A DNA stretch of 34,843 nt from Arthrobacter pascens (GTDB lineage: Bacteria; Actinomycetota; Actinomycetes; Actinomycetales; Micrococcaceae): positions 1 to 34,843 of the forward strand of contig NZ_JAFHKT010000099.1 of the NCBI RefSeq assembly GCF_017052465.1, given 5' to 3'. Shown piece after piece: positions 14,305-21,420 of this stretch. The notes beneath the pieces were generated by a model, which was given only the letters and a program-made list of their open reading frames with translations, did no database searches and was not told the DNA's origin. Made by a program: the position numbers and the translations under genes. Numbering within the stretch: the stretch's first letter is position 1; every line of letters starts with the position of its first letter.

Positions 14305-15267
14305 TCAGTCGCCCTCCAGCTTCTTCCACTCCTGCTCCCAAAGCCTTCGCGCCTCCACATCCTTGCGGATGACCTCGAAGGTTTCGAGTTCGGCGCGGCG
14401 GCGCCGCCAGTCCCGGGGGTTCAAGGATTTCCGGCCGTTGTCCAGCACCAGCAGGGCGCGGTCAGTGATGGCATCGTTGCGCAGGGCCATGCTGGTTTTC
14501 CGCCGCCGCAGGACCTCCCGCAGCGCCCGCTGCGCATGCTCATGGGCGCCGAGGCGGCGGAGGGAGCGCCCACGGACCAGCAGCAGGGCGGCGGAGAGGT
14601 CGTCGGCGTTGAGCAGCCCTTCGGTCCAGACCACCACCTCCTGGTCCCGCCCGAGGGTGTAGGCCAGCGCGCACCTCGCCAGTGCCGTGGGCAGCGACGG
14701 CGGGAGCATGGTCAGCGCTTCAAGCGCGGCTTCCGTCTGGCCCGTCTCCCGCAGGGACTGCGACAGCGCGAGGAACACGGACTCCTCACTGAACAGCACC
14801 GGAACCTCGATGCGCTCGGCGACCTCCACCCGGGTGACAACACGCGTCAGGTAGCTGGCCGCGAACTGGTTCGCTTCGTCGTCGTTCCTGATGCTGAGGC
14901 CGCGCTGCAGCAGCTCAACGGCGCGCAGGTGCCCGCCCTGCTTGTGCGCGAGCAGCCCGGCCATGACGTAGCAGAGGCCCGCCCAGCCGGGATACTCCCG
15001 GCCCACGGCGATCAGCCGGTTCGGGTCGGTGCTGTTGAAGATGGCGTCGTACACAGCCTTGGCGGCTTTGCCGGGGAGGAGCTTAAGCCTGGGGACGCTG
15101 CCATCCACGCTGATCAGGGCGGCATCCCGGCCGCCCAGCACCCCATGGATCAATCCGCCGACGCCCTCGGCGATTTCCCGCACGGGCGTCCGGACCTGGC
15201 CGGCACCAAAGGGAGTGAGGTCACGGGTGTCGCGGTAGATCGGTCCTGGAATCTGCCCGGCGCTCAT
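14305..15267 (-). CDS. Tetratricopeptide-repeat-like helical protein
   Basis: A 320-residue soluble protein. From about residue 90 onward it shows successive helix pairs of TPR character (AGLLAHKQGGHLRAVELLQRG, LALSQSLRETGQTEAALEAL, RGRSLRRLGAHEHAQRALREV), followed by a basic C-terminal segment (LNPRDWRRRRAELETFEVI). TPR proteins are scaffolds; no enzyme motif is seen. The ATG at 15267 has TAGCAT 6 nt upstream and a purine run touching the start codon, so leaderless translation is likely. It follows the DUF456 gene by 26 bp, with its promoter at that gene's end. Confidence 0.75.
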   Translation of the reverse strand: MSAGQIPGPIYRDTRDLTPFGAGQVRTPVREIAEGVGGLIHGVLGGRDAALISVDGSVPRLKLLPGKAAKAVYDAIFNSTDPNRLIAVGREYPGWAGLCYVMAGLLAHKQGGHLRAVELLQRGLSIRNDDEANQFAASYLTRVVTRVEVAERIEVPVLFSEESVFLALSQSLRETGQTEAALEALTMLPPSLPTALARCALAYTLGRDQEVVVWTEGLLNADDLSAALLLVRGRSLRRLGAHEHAQRALREVLRRRKTSMALRNDAITDRALLVLDNGRKSLNPRDWRRRRAELETFEVIRKDVEARRLWEQEWKKLEGD

Positions 15268-15273
15268 CCCTCC

Positions 15274-15279
15274 ATGCTA
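15274..15279 (-). promoter_or_regulatory. -10 box for a leaderless TPR gene transcript
   Basis: The minus strand reads TAGCAT, 6 nt (GGAGGG), then the ATG at 15267. The GGAGGG would be a ribosome site only with zero spacing. Confidence 0.5.
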
Positions 15280-15293
15280 GTGGCCGCGCGAAT

Positions 15294-15797
15294 CTAGCCT
15301 GACGCCGCGCCCACCCACACGCCGATCACCCAGGTACTGGCGGCAAGGCAGGCCAGGCCGAACTCCACGAGGATGCCCAGGCCGGTGGCTTTGAGGGCGG
15401 CCCAGCTGGTGGTCAGGGCGGTGCCGAGGTTCCGCGTCCGGTGGAGCTCGCTGAGCAGCAGCCCGGCGGCGAAGCCCACAAAGAGGCCCACCACGGGGAT
15501 GAGGAACATGCCCGCGATGCCCAGCACGATGCCGGCCGCGACGCTCCGGTTGGGAATTCTGTGCTGTTTGAGCTTGCGCCCGGCCAGCACGGCACTGGCC
15601 GCCATGCCCGCCAGCACGAAAATCATGCCGATGCCGAAGACCACCCAGCCGGTGGCCCCTTCGCCTCCCCAGATGGCCCAGGCCAGCAGGCTCAGGCCGA
15701 TCAGGAAGCTCCCGGGCAGCACGGGAATGACGGTGCCGGCCACGCCCACGACGATGGCCAGGCCGCACAGGATGGTCACGACGGTCTGGGCGTTCAT
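15294..15797 (-). CDS. DUF456 family membrane protein
   Basis: A 167-residue protein with four or five hydrophobic helices. It shows the DUF456 pattern: an early GVAGTVIPVLPGSFLIGLSLLAWA and a glycine-rich GIVLGIAGMFLIPVVGLFVGFAAG. Function unknown; the family is widespread in actinobacteria. The ATG at 15797 has TAGACT 6 nt upstream. A strong hairpin at 15870-15911 separates it from the upstream malic enzyme gene. Confidence 0.85.
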   Translation of the reverse strand: MNAQTVVTILCGLAIVVGVAGTVIPVLPGSFLIGLSLLAWAIWGGEGATGWVVFGIGMIFVLAGMAASAVLAGRKLKQHRIPNRSVAAGIVLGIAGMFLIPVVGLFVGFAAGLLLSELHRTRNLGTALTTSWAALKATGLGILVEFGLACLAASTWVIGVWVGAASG

Positions 15798-15803
15798 GCC
15801 CCC

Positions 15804-15809
15804 AGTCTA
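15804..15809 (-). promoter_or_regulatory. -10 box for a leaderless DUF456 transcript
   Basis: The minus strand reads TAGACT, then 6 nt (GGGGGC), then the ATG at 15797. Confidence 0.5.
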
Positions 15810-15869
15810 GGGTCCGGCGGCGGGCGGCTTCGGAGGCGCTCCCTTTTGCCAGGCGCTCGCTCAAGAACG

Positions 15870-15911
15870 ACGACGGCGGCGCCTCCCGGCAAGGGGAGGC
15901 ACCGCCGTCGT
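15870..15911 (-). terminator. Strong hairpin terminator after the malic enzyme gene
   Basis: The 17-nt arms at 15870-15886 and 15895-15911 pair with one mismatch around an 8-nt loop. On the minus strand it comes 22 bp after the malic enzyme stop and is followed by GTTCTTG. It shares the ACGACGGCGG outer stem with two other terminators in the window. Confidence 0.75.
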
Positions 15912-15933
15912 GATTTCAGTCAGCCCCGCCGGT

Positions 15934-17139
15934 TCAGACGGCGCCTTCCGCTGCAGCGGCGGCGACGGCGGCCGTCACGGCCGGTGCGACGCGCGGGTCC
16001 AGCGGGCTGGGCACGATGTAGTCGGCGGACAGGTTGTCCTCAGCCAGTTCAGCGATGGCGCGGGCTGCGGCCAGCTTCATGGCCGGGGTGATGCGGCGGG
16101 CGCCGGCGTCGAGCGCACCGCGGAAGATTCCGGGGAACGCCAGGACGTTGTTGATCTGGTTGGGGAAGTCGCTGCGGCCGGTGGCCACGACGGCCGCGTA
16201 CCTGGCGGCAACGTCCGGCAGCACTTCCGGGTCGGGGTTGGACAGCGCGAACACGATGGAGCTGTGGTTCATCAGCTTCAGGTGCTCCTCGTCCAGCTTG
16301 GAGGACGAAACGCCGACGAAGACGTCTGCGGCGAGGAGGGCTTCGCCGGGACCGCCGGTGATACCGCGCGGGTTGCTGCGCTGCGCCATCTGGGCCTTCT
16401 TGCTGGCGGGGTCGGCGGCGATGTCGGCGCGCTCCGCGCTGATGGCGCCGCGGGAGTCCAGCAGCACCACATCCTTGATGCCGGCCGTGAGGAGGATCTC
16501 CGCGACGGCGATGCCTGCGGCTCCGGCGCCGGACACCACCACGCGCAGGCCTTCGAGTTCGCGGCCGGTGACCTTGGCGGCTCCCGTCAGCGCGGCGAGG
16601 ACCACGACGGCGGTGCCGTGCTGGTCATCGTGCATCACGGGGCAATCGAGGGCTTCGATGAGCTTCTCTTCCAGCTCAAAGCAGCGCGGTGCGGAGACGT
16701 CTTCCAGGTTGACGGCGCCGAAGCTGGGGCGGAGCCGGACGAGCGTTTCCACGATCTCGTCCACATCCGTGGTGTTGAGGACCAGCGGGATAGAGTCCAG
16801 CTCGCCGAAGGCCTTGAAGAGGGCGGACTTGCCCTCCATGACCGGCAGGGAGGCGCTGGCGCCGATGTTGCCGAGGCCCAGAACGGCGGTGCCGTCGCTG
16901 ACCACGGCAACCAGGCGCTGGGCCCAGGTGTGGGTCTTGGCAAGTTCCGGATCAGCGTGGATGGCACGGCTGACCTGGGCGACGCCGGGCGTGTAGGCGA
17001 TGGAAAGGTCGCGCTTGTTGGCGAGCGGGACGGTGCTGGTGATGGAGAGCTTGCCGCCCTCGTGGGAAGCAAAGATTTCCTGCTCCGTCAGCGCTTCGGC
17101 CGCGGTGTTGTCGATGGGGGCAATCGTTTCAATGGACAC
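15934..17139 (-). CDS. NAD(P)-dependent malic enzyme (short bacterial form)
   Basis: A 401-residue enzyme that decarboxylates malate to pyruvate. Motifs: YTPGVAQVSRAI (catalytic Tyr region), VSDGTAVLGLGNIGASASLPVMEGK with the catalytic Lys, HDDQHGTAVVVLAAL (metal Asp pair), VVSGAGAAGIAVAE (Rossmann dinucleotide loop) and ALSNPDPEV. The length matches the short malic enzyme without a phosphotransacetylase tail. The first residue of the dinucleotide-specificity region could not be read with confidence, so NAD versus NADP preference is open. The GTG at 17139 has AGGAG 9 nt upstream. The 279-bp upstream region contains GGCTAGCC and GCGGGGCCCCGC palindromes and the GGTCTAGACC site at 17404-17419. 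Confidence 0.92.
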   Translation of the reverse strand: MSIETIAPIDNTAAEALTEQEIFASHEGGKLSITSTVPLANKRDLSIAYTPGVAQVSRAIHADPELAKTHTWAQRLVAVVSDGTAVLGLGNIGASASLPVMEGKSALFKAFGELDSIPLVLNTTDVDEIVETLVRLRPSFGAVNLEDVSAPRCFELEEKLIEALDCPVMHDDQHGTAVVVLAALTGAAKVTGRELEGLRVVVSGAGAAGIAVAEILLTAGIKDVVLLDSRGAISAERADIAADPASKKAQMAQRSNPRGITGGPGEALLAADVFVGVSSSKLDEEHLKLMNHSSIVFALSNPDPEVLPDVAARYAAVVATGRSDFPNQINNVLAFPGIFRGALDAGARRITPAMKLAAARAIAELAEDNLSADYIVPSPLDPRVAPAVTAAVAAAAAEGAV

Positions 17140-17403
17140 GACGTTGTCTCCTGGCTAGCCGTGGGCGCACGGCACAGTATGGCTCAAGCGTGGGAGGCTC
17201 AAGATGGTCAGGTGCGCGCTTCGCTGACGGGCCCACAGGGTGGCGGGGCCTGTCCGGAAGCCCGCGTGGTGCGGGTTGCTAGCCACTCCGGTCCTGCAAT
17301 GGTAAACAGGGCGGGGCCCCGCTATTTGCCATTTGGCGGCTTGCGGCCGGGATTAGGCGGTTCCTGTGGCCGAATTCACCGGATATGGCCGAAAAAACGG
17401 GGC

Positions 17404-17419
17404 AGTGGTCTAGACCGGT
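17404..17419. promoter_or_regulatory. DasR/GntR-type operator-like palindrome (site 1)
   Basis: AGTGGTCTAGACCGGT matches 15 of 16 positions of the actinobacterial DasR-responsive consensus (A, C/G, TGGTCTAGACCA, C/G, T). Its core GGTCTAGACC is a perfect palindrome. It lies 265 bp upstream of the malic enzyme start and touches the stop codon of the TetR gene. Confidence 0.45.
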
Positions 17420-18066
17420 TACGCAGTGTGGCGCATGGAGCGGGGCCGGGGGACCAGCAGAGAACAGGCGTTCTTCAGGTCTTCCTCCGCCTCGAACAGC
17501 GACAGGCGCCGGCAGCGGACCGACTGGACTAGACCGGTCACTGTCAGCAGCAGCACGCGGGAGATGGCGGCGTCGCCGCTGGCTGAGGTCACGGCCCGCT
17601 CGGACAGGGCGTCAATCTCACGAAGCAGCGCCGTGGTGTCACGGTCTTTGACGTAGACGCCCTTGCTGAGGCAATGCTCCACGGCTGGCTGCATCACGCG
17701 CATGTGGAAAATTTCCATCACCACGCCGGACAGGGCGTGGATGCGCACTGTTCCGGCGCCGGGCCAGGTGCTCACCTTGAGTTCGCTCAGCTGATGCCGG
17801 TAGAGGGCAAGCATGAGGTGCGTGGCGGAGGGGAAGTAGCGGTAGAGGGTGCTGAGCGGGACATTAGCCTTGGCGGCAACCTCGGGCAGGGTCACGGACT
17901 TGATTCCCTTGCGAGCGAAGCCCGCCGCGACGTCCAGGATGCGGGCATAGCGTGCCTGCTGCCGGGGCAGGGAGGGAGGTGCGGCCATGGGCGGAAGATC
18001 TGGATTAAATTCAAGCATCATCAGTCCGGAGGGTTGAGATTCCTGCGGAGCCAGGAGAGTCCCCAT
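17419..18066 (-). CDS. TetR/AcrR family transcriptional regulator
   Basis: A 215-residue regulator. The helix-turn-helix is at residues 35-85 (RYARILDVAAGFARKGIKSVTL, then VAAKANVPLSTLYRYFPSATHLMLALY). The C-terminal ligand/dimer domain is not family-specific. Start: the ATG at 18066 has AGGACC close upstream and a TATAGT -10 box at 18094-18099; internal ATGs at 18021 and 18018 are alternatives with weaker ribosome sites. The gene follows the MFS transporter gene by 90 bp on the same strand, so control of that transporter is the natural guess. Confidence 0.82.
   Translation of the reverse strand: MGTLLAPQESQPSGLMMLEFNPDLPPMAAPPSLPRQQARYARILDVAAGFARKGIKSVTLPEVAAKANVPLSTLYRYFPSATHLMLALYRHQLSELKVSTWPGAGTVRIHALSGVVMEIFHMRVMQPAVEHCLSKGVYVKDRDTTALLREIDALSERAVTSASGDAAISRVLLLTVTGLVQSVRCRRLSLFEAEEDLKNACSLLVPRPRSMRHTA
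17523..17538. promoter_or_regulatory. DasR/GntR-type operator-like site 2, inside the TetR coding region
   Basis: ACTGGACTAGACCGGT matches 14 of 16 consensus positions and shares CTAGACCGGT exactly with site 1, 119 bp away in the same orientation. It lies in coding sequence, so chance similarity is possible. Confidence 0.3.
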
Positions 18067-18093
18067 CCCGGTCCTGCCCGCAATTCGCAGTCA

Positions 18094-18099
18094 ACTATA
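18094..18099 (-). promoter_or_regulatory. -10 box of the TetR gene
   Basis: TATAGT on the minus strand, 27 nt before the ATG at 18066, would give a short leader containing AGGACC. It allows expression independent of the upstream MFS gene. Confidence 0.45.
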
Positions 18100-18156
18100 C
18101 GGCAAGGCTTTCCGGCCGCAGGCCGCTGCCTGGCCGAGGCGGACCGGCAGCCGGTC

Positions 18157-19458
18157 TCAGTCGACGCCCTTGATCTTCACTACGAACACTGCGCCCAGCA
18201 GGCCGATCACCGCAGCGGCGACGTAGAGCGAAACGTAGCCTCCCCAGAGGGTCACGAAGGGCCAGGCAAGGACCGGAGCAATCACCTGCGGCAGCGAGTT
18301 GGCGATGTTGATGACGCCGAGGTCCTTGCCGCGGTCCCCGGCGCTGGGCAGGACCTGGGTGATCAGGGCGAAGTCCACGGCGAGGTAGGCGCCGAACCCG
18401 ATGCCGAGGACGCTCGCACCCACGATGCCCCCGATCCAGGTGGGGGCAAAGGCGAGAATCAGCGAAGCCGCCGCAATGATGGCCGAGGATGCGATGACGA
18501 GCGGCTTGCGCTTGCCCATGCGATCGCTGAGCCTGCCGCCGATCACACTGGTGATGATCACGAACACACAGTAGAGCCCGGTCAGCACCAGCACTCCAAC
18601 TGCCGGCTCCATTCCCGTGGTCTCCTTCAGGTGAACAGCGTCCGCGAGGAAGAACAGCAGGTAGAGCGTGACCATGTGGTTGCCGATATTGACGAGCAGC
18701 CGGGTGATCCACGCCCATGCGAAGTCGGGGTGGCGCAGCGGCCGGATGAAGCTGAACATGAAGTCGGCCCAGTTCAGCGCGGGCCGTGCTGCCGCAGGGA
18801 GGGGCGCGTCGTCGCTCTTGAACAGATACATGACAACGCCGGCCACCAGGGCCGCGGCACACGCCACGTAGCCCAGCGCGAAATTCCCGCTGACGACGGC
18901 GGCAATCACCGCACCGAGCAGGATGCCCACCGTCTGGCCCATCGCGGCCAGCCCTCCCACGGTGGCGCGCTGGGGCACGGGCACCCGGTCGGGGACGGCA
19001 GCGGTGATGGCCGCGTAGGCGCCGTTGCAGCCTGCCTGCACCAGGCACCACAGCAGTGTCATGACGGCCACGTTCGGCGCACCGGCCAGGCCGATCAGCG
19101 CTGCGGCGCCCAGGATCGCGCCCGCGAGCACCCAAGGCACGCGCCGGCCGAAGCGGGAAGTGGTCCGGTCACTGAAGGCGCCGAAGAGGGGGTTCGCCAC
19201 CATCGACACCGCCGCACCGGCACCGGTCACGAGCGCGAGGATCGCTTCCTTCTGGCCGGGGTCGAAGTGCTCTGCCTGCTGGCTAAGCAACACCTGGATG
19301 GGACCGAAGAACGCGGCGTTGATGCCGAGGTTGACCAACACCACGCCGGTGGTCCACAGCGGCCTGACTCGGTCCGTCGGCTCGGCGAGCGCAGTGCCCT
19401 GCCGCGGGCCCACCAGCCCAGGTTCGGGAACTGCACCCGGAATGTCCGACAGACTCAT
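18157..19458 (-). CDS. MFS transporter, sugar (GPH/sucrose-porter-like) type
   Basis: A 433-residue membrane protein with 12 predicted helices. The loop 2-3 signature GAFSDRTTSRFGRRVPWVLA resembles sucrose and glycoside porters of the GPH/SUC type, and the second-half loop reads GGRLSDRMGKRKPLV. Substrate unknown, but a sugar or glycoside is the best guess. GGGGGAG 6 nt before the ATG at 19458 is a good ribosome site. It is followed by its likely regulator (TetR, 90 bp) and is divergent from the nuclease lipoprotein gene. No glycoside hydrolase gene is adjacent. Confidence 0.82.
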   Translation of the reverse strand: MSLSDIPGAVPEPGLVGPRQGTALAEPTDRVRPLWTTGVVLVNLGINAAFFGPIQVLLSQQAEHFDPGQKEAILALVTGAGAAVSMVANPLFGAFSDRTTSRFGRRVPWVLAGAILGAAALIGLAGAPNVAVMTLLWCLVQAGCNGAYAAITAAVPDRVPVPQRATVGGLAAMGQTVGILLGAVIAAVVSGNFALGYVACAAALVAGVVMYLFKSDDAPLPAAARPALNWADFMFSFIRPLRHPDFAWAWITRLLVNIGNHMVTLYLLFFLADAVHLKETTGMEPAVGVLVLTGLYCVFVIITSVIGGRLSDRMGKRKPLVIASSAIIAAASLILAFAPTWIGGIVGASVLGIGFGAYLAVDFALITQVLPSAGDRGKDLGVINIANSLPQVIAPVLAWPFVTLWGGYVSLYVAAAVIGLLGAVFVVKIKGVD

Positions 19459-19620
19459 GGCAGGCTCCCCCTGAACGGTATTGATCGTGTGAAATCAGAC
19501 TATCTCCAAGACGCGCGGAACAGCGTTCATTGCGGCGATAGAATGCCTTGCCTGTGCACCTCTTGCCACTGGGGATCTCTGCAGAGTCACTCATCACTCA
19601 TTCCATGGGGGGAATGCATC

Positions 19621-20742
19621 TTGTCGCTACAAAACTCGGACCTTCGCGCCGTTCTCAAATCCGCCTCTGCGGCTGTTGCTGTCGCCTTGATACTCACAGC
19701 ATGCACCACCAACAACTCCCAACAAGCGTCCTCCGCTGCCAGCCAAGGTGCGCCAACCAACGAGGCCACTGTCAGCCGCATCATTGACGGAGACACCTTC
19801 GTTGCAATGACCAGTGCCGGGGAGAAGACCATCCGCCTGCTCAATGTGGACACGCCGGAAACCAAGGACCCGAATGCTCCCGTCGAGTGCCTCGGGCCCG
19901 AAGCCACCGCCGCCTTGGAGCAGCTCCTTCCCGTCGGCTCGGTGGTCCGCCTGGAGCTCGACGAAGAGCCAACCGACAAATACGGGCGCACACTCGCCGG
20001 GGTTTTCGATGCATCAGGAACTTTGATCAATGCGGAGGTCGCGCGCCAGGGCATGGGCATTCCGATGCTTGTTGAGCCCAACCGCAAGTTTTATCCGCCG
20101 GTTGAGGAGGCCTTCGAAGAGGCACGGACCCGCGCCGTTGGACTCAACTCGACGGCGATCGCCTGTCTGCCCGCACAGCAGGTTGAGAAGGCGGTTGCAG
20201 CGGTGGAGACGATCACTGCGCTTCCGCTCCAGGAGTCAACGTCCGGACTCGACAAGGCCAATACGGGACTCGTGACAGCCCTCGCGACCATCGCTGCACT
20301 CAAGACGGCCTCAGCGGCTAAAAGCAAAGTCGAGTGGGCTGCGCAGCCGCCAGCCACGCTGGCTGCGCTCGTCTCCCGGCTAGACTCTTCAGCCACCGCG
20401 GCGACGGCACGCCAGACAGCAATCAAGGGCAAGAAGAAGAGACTTGCCGATGCGGCAGCTGCTGCGAAGGTGGCCCGTGTGAAGGCTGAAGCCGCAGCGA
20501 AGGCCGCTGCTGTGAAGGCGGCTGCTGATGCGGCGGCTGCGGCCGAAGCCAGGGCTGCCTCTGAGGCCGCCGCAGCCGCAGAGGCCGAAAGAATCAGGAA
20601 CCTCCCGCCGGTCTATGTGCCACCCGCACCGCCGGTGTACGTTCCGCCGGCAGCTCCGGCACCGGTTACCGACCCCTACCCTGGCTACACTGGCCCGCGG
20701 TGCTACGCGCCGGGCGGCAAGACGTGGAGGCCTTGCGGATAA
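19621..20742 (+). CDS. Staphylococcal-nuclease-like (TNase) lipoprotein with Ala-rich and Pro-rich tail
   Basis: A 373-residue surface protein. It has a lipoprotein signal with lipobox LTAC (C28). The SNase domain spans 48-165 and keeps all catalytic residues: IIDGDTF (D58), IRLLNVDTPE (R72, D77, E80) and DKYGRTLAGVF (R123), so DNase/RNase activity is expected. Residues 265-330 are an Ala/Lys-rich probable coiled coil. The end is Pro-rich (PPVYVPPAPPVYVPP) and closes with RCYAPGGKTWRPC, which may form a disulfide knob. The TTG at 19621 is chosen because GGGGGGAA lies 6 nt upstream and it gives a complete lipoprotein signal; the same frame stays open for 2 kb upstream but only as antisense of the MFS gene. 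Confidence 0.82.
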   Translation: MSLQNSDLRAVLKSASAAVAVALILTACTTNNSQQASSAASQGAPTNEATVSRIIDGDTFVAMTSAGEKTIRLLNVDTPETKDPNAPVECLGPEATAALEQLLPVGSVVRLELDEEPTDKYGRTLAGVFDASGTLINAEVARQGMGIPMLVEPNRKFYPPVEEAFEEARTRAVGLNSTAIACLPAQQVEKAVAAVETITALPLQESTSGLDKANTGLVTALATIAALKTASAAKSKVEWAAQPPATLAALVSRLDSSATAATARQTAIKGKKKRLADAAAAAKVARVKAEAAAKAAAVKAAADAAAAAEARAASEAAAAAEAERIRNLPPVYVPPAPPVYVPPAAPAPVTDPYPGYTGPRCYAPGGKTWRPCG

Positions 20743-20786
20743 TTAAGCTTCACGCACGCAACAGACAGCGTCCTTTAGGAGAACCA

Positions 20787-21296
20787 ATGACCGCTTCCCC
20801 TGCCGACAATTCCACGGCTCGCCAGACGGCGGCCATCAGCACCGCTGACCTTTACGACGAACGGGGCGAGGAACTGGCCTCCATCGCCCTGCAGTTCCAG
20901 TCCCTTGGCGGCCACTCCCATTTCAGCGGCCCGGTCCGGACCATCCGCTGCCTCGAGGACAACGCGCTCGTCAAGTCCACCCTTGGCTCGCCGGGCAACG
21001 GCGCCGTACTGGTGGTCGACGGCAACGGCTCGCTGCGCACCGCCCTGATGGGGGACATGATCGCGGCGAGCGCCGTGGCAAACGGCTGGGCCGGCGTCGT
21101 CATTCACGGGGCCATCCGCGACCGCGAGGCGATCGCGGAGCTGCCGCTCGGCGTCAAGGCCCTGGGCAGCAACCCGCGCAAAAGCGCCAAGGCGGGCGCC
21201 GGGGAGACGGACGTTGACCTGCTGATCGACGGCGTGACCATCCGCCCCGGCGCCAGGATCTGGTGTGACCCGGACGGCATCCTCGTGGAGCGGTAA
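20787..21296 (+). CDS. rraA: RraA family protein (RNase E inhibitor-like/HMG aldolase fold)
   Basis: A 169-residue protein with the full RraA pattern: ISTADLYDERGEEL, GHSHFSGPVRTIRCLEDN, GAVLVVDGNGSLRTALMGD, and GVVIHGAIRDREAI. The G-D...R-D arrangement is also the metal and pyruvate site of 4-hydroxy-4-methyl-2-oxoglutarate aldolases, so a role in RNA decay control or as an aldolase/oxaloacetate decarboxylase cannot be separated by sequence. AGGAGA at 20777-20782 sets the ATG at 20787. It follows the nuclease lipoprotein by 44 bp with no terminator between, so co-transcription is possible. Confidence 0.9.
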   Translation: MTASPADNSTARQTAAISTADLYDERGEELASIALQFQSLGGHSHFSGPVRTIRCLEDNALVKSTLGSPGNGAVLVVDGNGSLRTALMGDMIAASAVANGWAGVVIHGAIRDREAIAELPLGVKALGSNPRKSAKAGAGETDVDLLIDGVTIRPGARIWCDPDGILVER

Positions 21297-21364
21297 AGCC
21301 CGGCGCGCGGTAAAACTCGGAAACGATAAAAATTCCGGCCTGCGGGAACAAAGCGGAAAGTAAT

Positions 21365-21385
21365 ATAGTTACTGAAAGCAACTAT
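21365..21385. promoter_or_regulatory. Inverted repeat upstream of the DHA2 exporter, candidate operator
   Basis: ATAGTT and AACTAT form a perfect 6-bp inverted repeat with a 9-nt spacer in an AT-rich patch, 36 bp before the ATG at 21421. TAATAT at 21361-21366 could be the -10 box. The layout suits a MarR/TetR-type repressor of an efflux pump, but no such gene is adjacent. Confidence 0.45.
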
Positions 21386-21420
21386 CAATTGCGCGCCCCC
21401 TTTCTTCCCTTGGAGCACCC

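Noticed and set aside
17674..19620. Long open frame continuous with the nuclease lipoprotein, suggesting a 1022-residue protein
   Set aside because: The upstream 650 codons are antisense to the TetR and MFS transporter genes, show no protein-like pattern, and the lipoprotein signal with its ribosome site starts at 19621.
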